Assembly: GCA_033977485.1 (NCBI GenBank)
Contig: CM066985.1
Coordinates: 73,083,045 to 73,147,044, forward strand
DNA length: 64,000 nucleotides
Reading direction: 5' to 3'
Origin: Hydrangea macrophylla
Taxonomy: Eukaryota; Streptophyta; Magnoliopsida; Cornales; Hydrangeaceae
Each line of letters begins with the position of its first letter. Within the stretch, counting starts at the first letter, position 1. The notes below the pieces were generated by a model. The model was not told the origin of the DNA. It did no database searches and worked only from the letters and a program-made list of their open reading frames with translations. Shown piece after piece: positions 1-9,319 of the stretch. The position numbers and the translations under genes are program-made.

Positions 1-328
1 TTATCCTTAGAGTATTCCTTATTTCAAAAATGATTAAGTTAAGCATTCTAGACACTAAGTATGTGAATTGCATACATAGTGGTTCAATTACTTAGCTTAT
101 TAATGAAGGGCTGAAATACAAAGTTAATTAAAGCCATGAACAATAACTAACAAATTAAGTATGAAATATTCGATGTGTTTGTTATGAGTGTTCATTGAGT
201 TAATTATTCATAAGAGCTCTTATTTCAAAATCAGACTGCAATTTGAACTAGGAAGATCAATTTGGGCTTAGTTCTGAAACAAAAGTTACTGGAATACAAA
301 AAGGAGTAAACCCAAGTCATAAACATAC

Positions 329-448
329 CAATCGATTGACATAATGTCAATCGATTGATAAGAAATGACTTTCAATCGATTGACAAGTATATCAATCGAT
401 TGACTTGGAATCAATGTCAATCGATTGGATTCTGTATTCAATCGATTG
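329..448. repeat. Cluster of six CAATCGATTG palindromes
   Basis: Six exact copies of the self-complementary 10-mer CAATCGATTG start at 329, 348, 373, 393, 418 and 439. Start-to-start spacings are 19, 25, 20, 25 and 21 bp. Many copies extend to TCAATCGATTGA. The sequence between copies is not conserved. Confidence 0.95.
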
Positions 449-814
449 ACATTGACTCTTTCACAGAATCATGGCAGAGGGCTGGGAACAATGTTTCTTC
501 ACATTATTCCCAACCAGAGTCTACTCAAACATGTTTAATCTAATATAAACAGAAGTATTTTGAAGGAAATTATAACCAATAAGCATGGATTAAACTTTAA
601 AAACAAGAACTTTCAAAAATCAAATTCAAATCAAACCCAAGTATCTCACAACTACAAAAGCAGCATAACAAGAATGTAAATGAACCTGAACTCCAACTGA
701 TTCGCAAAATACAAAAATTTCTCTAACTTGAGCTTTGTTTTAATCTCAGAAAAACATGGAAATCCTACAAAACAAAACAAAAATGAGCTAACCCCATCTC
801 CTCTTCACTCTCCT

Positions 815-823
815 CTATATATA
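815..823 (-). promoter_or_regulatory. TATA box candidate of J
   Basis: A tatatatag-type TATA element on the minus strand, followed downstream by a GA-rich leader. It lies between the two palindrome clusters, about 110 bp from the nearer upstream copy. Confidence 0.45.
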
Positions 824-931
824 ATGTCAAATATACAGGCTAGAGGCGTCCAGGTTCATTCCATAACGGCTGGTCGTCGTCCTGATTGCTGAAATCTTGC
901 GCCATTAAAACAGACTGTTTCCAGTTTAAGT

Positions 932-1045
932 CAATCGATTGACAAAGATGTCAATCGATTGATTAATATGTCAATCGATTGATAAAGAGTTCAATCGATT
1001 GGTAAAGAAAACATGTCAATCGATTGATATTATGTCAATCGATTG
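932..1045. repeat. Second cluster of six CAATCGATTG palindromes
   Basis: Exact copies start at 932, 952, 972, 992, 1017 and 1036, with spacings of 20, 20, 20, 25 and 19 bp. The copy number (six) matches the first cluster, about 490 bp away. Confidence 0.95.
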
Positions 1046-1279
1046 GTATCCAGACTTCATCAAATTGTTTCTTGAGTTATTCCTTTTAACTTGTTATTCA
1101 TTTTAACTTCAGAACCTGCATTCAAAGAGCTAAACACAACAACATACCACGAAAAATACATCATTGTGTAAAGAAATGAATTAAAACACAAGTGCAGGTA
1201 ACACTAGAGAAATGGGGTTAAATCCAGTCAGTTTTTACTCCTTATCGAGCTAATATTAAGCTAATATCAGCTCTCATCA

Positions 1280-2799
1280 ATGATTATAGAAGTTTTACTA
1301 TCGATTACACTATGATGAATCTACTCCAAGGTTGACCAGTTAAACATATACGAATCTGTATTACATCATTTGGAATAGAATTACAAAAATATAAACAAGT
1401 GGTGACCCTCGACATTTCTCAGCCTCACTCCTCACGCTTCTTCTTTCCTTTTCTCTTATCACTTGCAATAGAGTAAATCTTCACTATTCAACTATATGCT
1501 GAGTGTACAATTCTAAACAAATGCATATGAGGCAATTCATTTTTTAAACATCTTAATCACATAATTTAGTCTCTGGGGAGAGACATATGCATTCATCCGA
1601 TATATCGGTAAGTCTTAAATCTTAAACCACGATGTCAATGGCTAGCTAAAGATCACTCAACCATTGCATCCATCTGCTCTGGCTGGGTCAATTCTCAAAC
1701 CAAGCAAGTAGTCGTCATTACTATAACTCTCAAACACCAAGAGGCGTACCGCGGCATAAAATTATACCAAACTCCCCTTTGACCCACATATACAGTTAAC
1801 ATGCTCATATATCCATATCACCATGCTTTTCAATACGTACTCGCTAAATTTAACGGGCCTAAATTAACACATGAGTTTTTCCCGGATCACAATATCATAC
1901 ATGACATCTAAAACTTCCGAAATTCCCTATATTACATAGGTTCAGAATTCATACCTCAAGCCATAACTCTACAACTTCAGAGGAAGTACTAGTATCACAA
2001 TTAACCGTCGGATCTCAAATCTTAAAAGATTCCTACAAGTATTAACATGTTTTTTTCAAAATTTTTAGAATTAGCTTTTTGAAAAAAAATTGCTATATAA
2101 GGTCTACGAGGTATCAAAATAAAGCTCTTACCTCGAGGAGTTATGAAATCTGGTGAAAAATTGACGATCGAAAGTTCGTCGTTTGGCGTCGAGAAGATCG
2201 TAGGCACGAATCTACCTTTCTTTCTCTCTCTCCTAAGATATGTGTGTTTTGAGATATTTGTGAAAATATCTCATCCACTACTATTTATAGGCATGACTCT
2301 CGGGAATTGCATTTACCTCCCTTCAATTTCTCAGAACTTCTGAGTAACCCTTGAAATGTCGCACACGTCCATTTTATTCCTTCACGAGTGAAACTAAAAT
2401 TTATAAAAGTTATCATCTAAGTCTCGTTTGAGTCTGTAATTTACGCCCAAAAACTAAATTCTGTCGAATCTCTAGTTAACCTACCTTTTATGCAATGTAT
2501 CACTCACGTTCTTACCACAATATTCAAAATGATCTAAAACTAGATCAGAACTACCAGAAATTATACAAAATAGGTATAGTTACTATTCCCATATGTCAGA
2601 AAACATCAAATAAGATTTAAGCCTTAGAAATATCATTTATTCATGTTGATGCCACACGATTTTCCTATTACAATGTCCTCGATTGACACCTCATTGTTGA
2701 CCTCCAGTCAACCCCATTCACAATTATCAAATAACATTGATAATTTACAAAATTTCATTTATGCATTTAAATAATGATTTTCCCGGAATAGGTGTGACA
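1280..2799 (-). mobile_element. 3' LTR of chromovirus G (truncated at its distal end)
   Basis: On the minus strand it begins TGTCACACC at 2799, directly after a polypurine tract, and aligns by eye with 22214-23607. It has a TATA (ctatttatag, 2281-2290) and a GA-rich leader over 2215-2240. A splice-donor-like GAG|GTAAGAGC is complementary to 2125-2133. Homology to the 5' LTR stops at 1280, where J begins. About 130 bp near 2620-2750 are absent from the 5' LTR copy. The LTRs differ by many substitutions and indels, so the insertion is old. Confidence 0.85.
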
Positions 2800-2812
2800 A
2801 CTCTCCCCTTCA
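2800..2812 (-). promoter_or_regulatory. Polypurine tract of element G
   Basis: Minus-strand GAAGGGGAGAGT directly abuts the TGTCACACC start of the 3' LTR. This is the expected plus-strand DNA priming site and fixes the element's orientation. Confidence 0.8.
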
Positions 2813-3136
2813 AAAAGGTAGTTTGTCCCTAAACTTATACCTCAATATTCGAAAAGATAGGGATACTCGTTCCTCATCTCCTCCTTGTTCTCCCACGTAA
2901 ACAGTGTGGCTTCGCCATAATACCTTCACCATTGAGATTGTCTTTGTTCTCAATACTTGCTCTTTTCGATCCAAGATCTCTACTGGATGTTCTATATAAG
3001 TCAAGTCATCTTGGATTTGCAATGGTTCCGGTACGATGATCTTGCTCATATCTGTCATACACCATTTCAATATTGACACATGGAATATGTTGTATACATG
3101 CTCCAGCTCAGATGATAAGGCTAATCGGTAAGCCAC
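2810..3136 (-). pseudogene. Chromovirus integrase C-terminus and chromodomain remnant (G)
   Basis: This 108-codon open stretch contains FHVSILKWC, then VEILDRKEQVLRTKTISMVK and VLWRSHTVY. That is the usual end of a Tekay/Del-type integrase followed by a chromodomain, which in this clade helps target integration to heterochromatin. The family's EATWE-type continuation is replaced by a frame-shifted tail. The stop lies next to the polypurine tract, as expected for the end of pol. Integrase sequence upstream is broken by stops. Assignment to a chromovirus is firm; the exact lineage is inferred from motif wording. Confidence 0.85.
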
Positions 3137-3358
3137 TGGTCCTACTTTCTCTAGGATCTCAAACGGTTCTACAAATCTCGGGTTAAGTTTTCCTCATTTC
3201 GCAAATTGAATAATGCCTTTCGAAGGCGATACTCGCAGGTATATAAAGTCTCCCACTTCGAATGTCAACGGTCGTTGCTTGGAGTCTGCATAACTCTTGT
3301 AACGACTCTGTGCCACCCTAAGTCACTCCTGGATTAACTTCACCTCCTTAGTAGTCAA

Positions 3359-3577
3359 CTATATTATCTCAGGTCCTATCAAACTTCTTTCTCCAACCTC
3401 GGTCCAACAAATTGGTGATCGACACTTACGTTCATACAAAGGTTCATAAGGTGCCATTCCAATACTTGACTGAAACCCGTTGTTGTAAGCAAATTCGATT
3501 AACGCTTGGTGTTTCTCCCAATCATTCCCAAAATCTAGAACAAACAACCGAAGCATGTCTTCTAATGTCTGAATCAT
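3359..3577 (-). pseudogene. Integrase core remnant (G)
   Basis: Contains FGNDWEKHQALIEFAYNNGF, SSIGMAPYEPLYERKCRSP and WTEVGER, the family's conserved stretch at the end of the integrase catalytic core. Homology continues in both directions through stops and frameshifts, with recognisable integrase text on the minus strand up to about 4150. The protein would have joined retrotransposon cDNA to host DNA. This copy cannot make it. Confidence 0.85.
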
Positions 3578-4268
3578 TCACTCTGACTGTCCATCGGTTT
3601 GAGGATGAAAAGCAGTACTAAAATTCAACTTCATACCCATAGCCTTTTGTAAACTTCCTCAAAACCTCGACATAAAACTACTATCATGATCTGATATGAT
3701 CACAGCTGGAACTTTGTGTAGTCTCATAATCTCTTTCACATACAATTATGCTAACTTATATGGTTTAGTCATCTTGATCAGTAGAAAGTGAGCTAATTTT
3801 GTCAATCTATCAACTATAACCCAAATCTTATCATTCTTGTTAGGCGATTATGGAAGTTCGAATACAAAATCCATCGTGATCTCATCCCATTTCCACTCTG
3901 ACATTGGTAACAGTTGTAATAGTCCTGTAGGTACTTGTCTCTCTGCCTTGACTTGCTGACATGCCAAACATGCGGACACAAACTTGGCAACTTCCCATTT
4001 CAAACCTCTCTACCAAAAGTTTTCGTGCAAGTTTTGGTACACCTTGTTACTTCCCGGATGAACTGAATATTTAGTACTGTGAGCCTCCTCTAAAAGTCAC
4101 TCTTTTAAGTCCTTCATGTTTGGTACACACAATCGGTTCCCAAGCATCAATACTCCTTGTTGTAACGTAAATCCAGGTCATTTTCCAAAGGTATCTCGTC
4201 TCTCATCTTGAACAAGTAGAGATTGTTAAACTGTACTGCATTGATTTCATCTATAATGTCTGGGTGAG

Positions 4269-4574
4269 CTATGATCTCATCATTAAGCCACCACTCGTCT
4301 TTGAAATCACTTCCAACTCTAAACGTTCCATTTCTCTGACTAATTTCTTTTGTTGCGTTAGCTCATTGGCTAAGTTCCTTGTCGTCTTCTGGCTTAAAGC
4401 GTCAGCTACTACATTAGCCTTCCCCAGGTGATACTTAATCGAAAGATCGTAATACTTCATCAACTTTAACCATCTCCTTTGTCTCATGTTCAAATCTCTT
4501 TGCGTGAATAGATACTTCAAGCTCTTATGATCCATGAAGATCTTGCACTTTTCCCCGACAAGTAGTGTCTCCAA
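4269..4574 (-). pseudogene. RNase H domain remnant (G)
   Basis: The motifs [40 protein letters not shown] and [10 protein letters not shown] identify the RNase H domain of a Ty3/gypsy pol. It lies between RT (5042-5437) and the integrase remnants, the normal order on this strand. Upstream codons run on in other frames to about 4900, so there are several frameshifts. The C-terminal part degrades into a linker. Confidence 0.9.
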
Positions 4575-5041
4575 AATTTTAAGGCATGGATTACAACGGC
4601 AAATTCCAAGTCGTGAGTCAGATAATTAACCTCATGGGACTTTACCTGTCTTGAAGCGTAAGCAATTAGTTTTCCACCTTGCATAAGTACACATCCTAAA
4701 CCCTAATGCGAAGCATCACTATAAATTACGTACAATCCTCTAGGTTCTAGATGGTTTTGTTAAAATAGGTGCTCTCGTCAATGGTGACTTCAACTCTTGA
4801 AAGCTGTCTTCACATTCTTGACTCTATTCAAAAGTAACCCTTTTCCTCATCAACTTTGTCATAGGCAGTGAAATCTTTGAGAAATTCTCAAAAAAATAGT
4901 GGTAGTATCCAACTAATCCTAAAAAACTTCGGATTTCGGATACTGAAGTCGGTCTTTGACAATTAGATACGGCTTCTACCTTGTGAGAATCAACTTAAAC
5001 TCCATTCTTGTCAATCACATGATGAAGAAAAACGATGCTCG

Positions 5042-5437
5042 TTAGCCAAAATTCAGACTTCTTAATTTCTCGAATAGTTGCTTCTTTCGCAATCTTTGAA
5101 GTGTAAGTCTCGAATATTTCTCGTGCTCTATCTCACTCAGCATATAGATAAGAATGTTGTCTATGAACACAATCACAAAGTCATCTAAATAATCATTGAA
5201 TACTCGGTTCAAAAGATCCATAAACGTGACTGGTGCATTTGTAACTCCAAATGGCATGACTAAGAACTCGTAGTGTCCGTAGCGCGTTCTGAAAACTGTT
5301 TTCTCAACATATTGGGCCTTTACTTTCAACTGATGGTAGCCTGATCTCAAATCGATCTTGGAAAACACTTGTGCTCTACGAAGTTGATCAAATAGATAGT
5401 CAATTCTTGCCAATGGATATTTGTTCTTGATTGTCAA
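5042..5437 (-). pseudogene. Reverse transcriptase domain remnant (G)
   Basis: A 131-codon stretch contains [61 protein letters not shown] and [11 protein letters not shown]. This is the Ty3/gypsy RT palm. The catalytic box that should read FIDD reads FIDN, so a metal-binding aspartate is lost as well as the frame being broken. The downstream YAKLSKCEFWL-like region continues in another frame. The domain is clearly recognisable but non-functional. Confidence 0.92.
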
Positions 5438-5928
5438 CTTGTTTAACTCTCAGTAGTCAACACACATACGCATTGAATCATCTTTCTTCTTCATGAACAA
5501 CACTAGAGCTCCCCACGACGATATGCTAGGTCGAATGAAACCTTTGTCAAGTAATTCTTATAGTTGGATTTTCAGCTCTTTCAATTCCATGGGTGCCATC
5601 CTATATGGTGCTTTCGATATAGGCCTTGAGTCCGGCATTGTCTCCATGGTAAACTCAATCTCTCTCTCTCAATAAGAACATCTGGTAGGTCATCAAGAAA
5701 CACATCTGGATACTCTCATACTATTGGAATATCTTCTAATATCAAATCGGTCGCCGAAGTATCAATTACTGAACATAGGAATCCCTGACATCCCTTTCTC
5801 AACAATTTGCCTGCTTGGAACGCCGAAATCAAATACGGTGGTGGTGTAACCCCACTTCCTTGGAAACAATAGTTCCCATGCACCGATGATCGAAAATTAA
5901 CTTCTTTCCATTCACAATCTACCGTGGC

Positions 5929-6276
5929 TTAGTTAAAGGCTAACCAATCCATTCCCAGTTTCACGTCAAAGTGGTTCACCATAATCTGTATAAGGTCCAC
6001 GGTCATCAGCTTCTTACCTAGTTTGATCTCACATTCCTTGTATACCGTAGACGTCACTATTGACTTATTAAGTGGTACAACAATAGATAATTCATATCCT
6101 AACAGTGCCGATCTAACATTCAAATGTTCAACAAAATTATGCGATACGAATGAATGCGTAGATCCTAAGTCAACAAGCATGAGTGCTAGATATGAATATA
6201 CATGCACCATACTTGAGACCACTATCTCCGAAGCAGCCATATCTCCTGGGTTCATCTGAAATGACCTCCCTAACAT
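5929..6276 (-). pseudogene. Aspartic protease remnant (G)
   Basis: Contains ALMLVDLGSTHSFVSHNFVE, where this family normally has a DSG active site; here it reads DLG. Downstream text (KSIVTSTVYKECEIKLG and GMDWLAFN) is the expected continuation. It sits between the gag zinc knuckle and RT, as in Ty3/gypsy elements. The protease would process the Gag-Pol polyprotein. The altered active site and surrounding stops mark it as dead. Confidence 0.85.
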
Positions 6277-6359
6277 TGCTCCGTCCTCTGTCCCCTATCG
6301 TTGGTCTGTCTAGGCTTCGAACCAATAGAAGCCATAGAACTAGACCCTTATTGTGGACG

Positions 6360-7058
6360 CTTGCTCGGGCACTCCTTGGATTGGTGTCCAAACATCCCAC
6401 AATTGTAACATTTGCCCCTTATATCAGGTGTAGCACTTGCACTGTTAACCCCTTGAGTCTTGTTCTAGAAATTTGTCATAAAGCATCGACCTGTATATGG
6501 TCGATTACAGAGTGGACATAATGGTATACTACCCGCCGGTTTCCTGAACCCACTGAAACTAAAATTAGAGCCCCTTGCAAATGGCCACTTGAAAGATGCA
6601 CCATAGCTCCGGTCATTACCCTCATGGTTCCTCTTCCCTTGTTGTCCTTGCTGATTTTGCCTCTTCCCTTGTTGTCCTTGCTGATTTTGCCTCGATCTCT
6701 CCATCCCACTTTCGACTACAAGTGTAGTTTATTGTACTGCGGCAATAGTTGAATGTTCATAGGTTTCTACCCTTAGGCATATGTTCTCTCCCAACCCATC
6801 CTCGTACTTCCTTCCTCTGTCTTCTTCTGTCAATATAGACCCCTTTCCAAATCTTAACAAGGCGTTGTACTTCAAAGTGTACTCAGTGACAGTCATATCC
6901 CATTGTTGAAGATTATCACATTCTCTCTTCTTCAAATTGAGAGCAGCCCTTGGAAAGAATCGGCGATTAAACTCCGCTATGAATCCCTCCCAAGTTATTG
7001 GTGCTCCCTGATCTAGAACATTCACCCACCAATTCTGGGCCTCAGCCCTGAGTATATT
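6360..7058 (-). pseudogene. Gag C-terminal half with zinc knuckle (G)
   Basis: Codons from 7058 downward read ILRAEAQNWWVNVLDQGAP, then GFIAEFNRRFFP and YTLKYNALLRF, typical chromovirus Gag. A glutamine-rich stretch follows. An intact CCHC zinc knuckle (CYNCGMFGHQSKEC) is complementary to about 6368-6412. Several frameshifts occur between these parts, and a duplicated QNQQGQQGKR unit lies near 6630-6690. The frame is cut at 7058 by insertion of LTR I. The gag start survives separately at 21263-21436. Confidence 0.88.
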
Positions 7059-7069
7059 TGTAGTACCAG

Positions 7070-7850
7070 TAAAATCTATACTACTTTATTAATATAATTT
7101 TCTAATTTGCTAATTTCTAAGACGAACCTTGTATGTTAATATTATATGTTTAGTTGTCGCTTAATTATATTTATGCAATTCCTAATTTCTAAGTGCGACA
7201 TTGTATATTGATTTTGTGTTTATTAAATAATTGTCGCCGAATATTATAACGATAGATTTTATTATATAATTTGGGATCGCTTAATTTTATAACTATATGG
7301 TATAATGTACGTTCTCAGTGTCACCTAATTTTAGATCCGACCATTTGTATTAATATTACATGATTTAAATATTTGGTGGTCATTAATATTATAACTATAG
7401 GTTATAATATATATATATATTTTCGTGGTCGCCTAAGTTTAGACCCCCGTATATTAATCTATCGTATTTTTTTAATATTAGTTGTTATTAATATTATAAC
7501 TATAGACCTTATCATATAATTCGTGGCCGCTTATATTATTACTATAGGATGTACACCTTATATTTGCTGTCGCATTAATTTTATAAACTATAGGTTATAA
7601 GATATATTTTCATCGTAGCCTAAAATTTAGATTATATAAATTCAACCCGTATATTTATATATTGTATATTAAAATTTAGATGCCGCTTAAATTACAATTA
7701 TATGCTATATTATAATTTCACTATCGCTTAAATTTAGATTTTTATAAAACTGACCCCGTACATTAGTGTGGCTTATTTTAATATTAATTGTCATTTAGAT
7801 ATTATAACCATAGGTTACATTATTTGGACCCAATAGTTATATGATTTTAA
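7070..7850. repeat. Degenerate AT-rich tandem repeats in LTR I
   Basis: Repeated words such as attaatattataactatagg, gtcgcttaaatttagat and gaccccgtatattaat recur about every 110-140 bp. The copies are strongly diverged. The block lies in the U3-like part of LTR I, upstream of its TATA. Confidence 0.7.
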
Positions 7851-8282
7851 TTTGAATGACATTACAATTAACGTTATTATTATAGACCCAAACTGACTTA
7901 CACGCAGATCCATAAAAACTGGCATTACCCAGACTGTATAGCACGTGACTCGAGACACGTCAAATCCCCTAAAATTTCCTAAATCCTAACCCAATCCCCC
8001 AAGATTTTCCCAAATATTCCCCCTTCTTTATCCACTAGAAACAACCCAACCCCCCTTAATACCCCCTCGATACACCACTTCCACTCCATGTCCCCCAAAC
8101 CGTCAATTCTCACCAATCACCCTCATCTCACTTCACTGCCCCCCTCTGTGACCCGTAACCACCACCCCAAGCACACACTCACACACATTTTGTATTATTA
8201 TATATTTATGTATGTATGTAGTGGGTATGTGTGTATGTATTATATATATGCCATGTGTGTATTATATATTATATTAGGATGA

Positions 8283-8436
8283 TGCTATTTCCACTCCATC
8301 ATTGAACTAAGGCACTCCATGGTACCATTCTTAGAGCATGTGGTACCATGTATGCAATGCATGACATACATGGTATCACATGCTCTAAGAATGGTACCAT
8401 AGAGTGCCTTAGTTCAACGATGGAGTGGAAATAACA
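8283..8436. mobile_element. Foldback MITE, 154 bp
   Basis: An almost perfect inverted repeat. The arm from 8283 (TGCTATTTCCACTCCATC) pairs with the complement of 8436 leftward (TGTTATTTCCACTCCATC), with about 72 bp per arm, roughly four mismatches and a loop near 8355-8363. No convincing target duplication was seen. RNA from it would form a long hairpin resembling a miRNA or siRNA precursor. Confidence 0.85.
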
Positions 8437-8510
8437 ATTCCCTTATATTATATGTTGTGTGTTAAATGTGTGTGCCGAATGTGTGTTGTGTTATGTGGGT
8501 GCATGTGTGA

Positions 8511-8540
8511 TATTATATATATATATAGAGAGAGAGAGAG
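8511..8540 (+). promoter_or_regulatory. TATA box and GA leader of LTR I
   Basis: A run of tatatatatatata is followed at once by gagagagagagag. This TATA-then-purine layout recurs in LTRs B, C and G of this window. Confidence 0.5.
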
Positions 8541-9319
8541 AGGCAGATTAGAGAGTGAGAGAGAGACTTGGGAGAATGAGAGTTTAGAGAGAAAAGAAAA
8601 TCAAAAGAAACCAAACCAACACAACTCGTTACCCACCCTCACTCCCTGTCCCTCTGTCTCACGCACCAACATATACACACACATGCACAGACCACACCCA
8701 CATAACACAGAAGGAGGAGAGGAGAGAGAGAGAAAGAGCCGCGGGAAGCCGAGATAGACGCCGAGGCCGAGACCCAGAAGGTAAAACCATACCACCTCCC
8801 CTTTTATACTTTCTGCACACTCACATACTCACACACACCACCACACGCAGCCCCGGACAAAGCTTAGAGCTCCGGCCATGGCTGTCGGCCATTAAAGCTC
8901 GTACGAGCTCGGGTTTTTCGACCGTCACCAAACCTCACAAAACCAATGCCAAAATGACCGTACCGACCCTCTTAAGACCCTCGATGAACGGCTCGAAGCA
9001 TAGACCACGTTTGGTCGACCTACGATCCGATTATTCTTTTTTGGTCGTGATTGTTTTTGCCCTCGTATGGACAGACCGTTAAGAGTTATATTTCAAGACC
9101 TACACCATTGAATCGGGCTCGTCGACGCACTCAATTTCGACATAAAGTTTGCATATTTTCGTTAAAAATTGAGTGAGTTATGACCATTTGAAATTTGTGT
9201 GTAAAAATGCGTATATATATCGTGTATATATTTGTATATATATACTGCACTTCCAGATAAGCCCGTTTGGCTAGTTCAACTTATGGATCTACTTTGTACC
9301 CTTAAGCTTTAGATATAAA

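Larger units (their letters stand above)
1..1279 (-). mobile_element. Partial LTR-like sequence J with promoter and two palindrome clusters
   Basis: No coding frame of note. Read on the minus strand it has a TATA-like ctatatata (complement of 815-823) followed by a purine-rich GAGGAGAGTGAAGAGG leader, as in the other LTRs here. One cluster of CAATCGATTG palindromes lies upstream of the TATA and one downstream, the same layout as LTR B (30430-32602). The right edge is set at 1279, where homology to the G LTR begins abruptly (1280 matches 22214 onward). The left edge is outside the window or unrecognised. It may be an LTR inserted in the G 3' LTR; no target duplication was found. Confidence 0.4.
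7059..9319 (+). mobile_element. LTR I, first part (inserted in G gag)
   Basis: The sequence switches from Gag codons to TGTAGTACC, matching the TGTAATACC start of LTR C. It contains an AT-rich degenerate repeat block, a foldback MITE, a tatatatatata TATA near 8513-8526 and a GA-rich leader. It is interrupted at 9319 by element F and resumes at 19947. The plus orientation is inferred from the TATA, the leader and the GTGAGT donor at 21106. No coding region is seen. Confidence 0.7.

Noticed and set aside
2143..2343. 66-codon plus-strand ORF starting MKSGEKL
   Set aside because: Antisense of the LTR G leader; the same region in the 5' LTR copy is not conserved as a frame.
6183..6521. 112-codon plus-strand ORF
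   Set aside because: Antisense shadow of the gag and protease region of element G.
8283..8436. miRNA precursor
   Set aside because: Both arms are complementary over their whole length with terminal symmetry, which is typical of a MITE; no evidence of a defined mature product.
8425..8757. 110-codon plus-strand ORF
   Set aside because: Made of (GA)n and CA-rich simple sequence in an LTR leader; no protein character.
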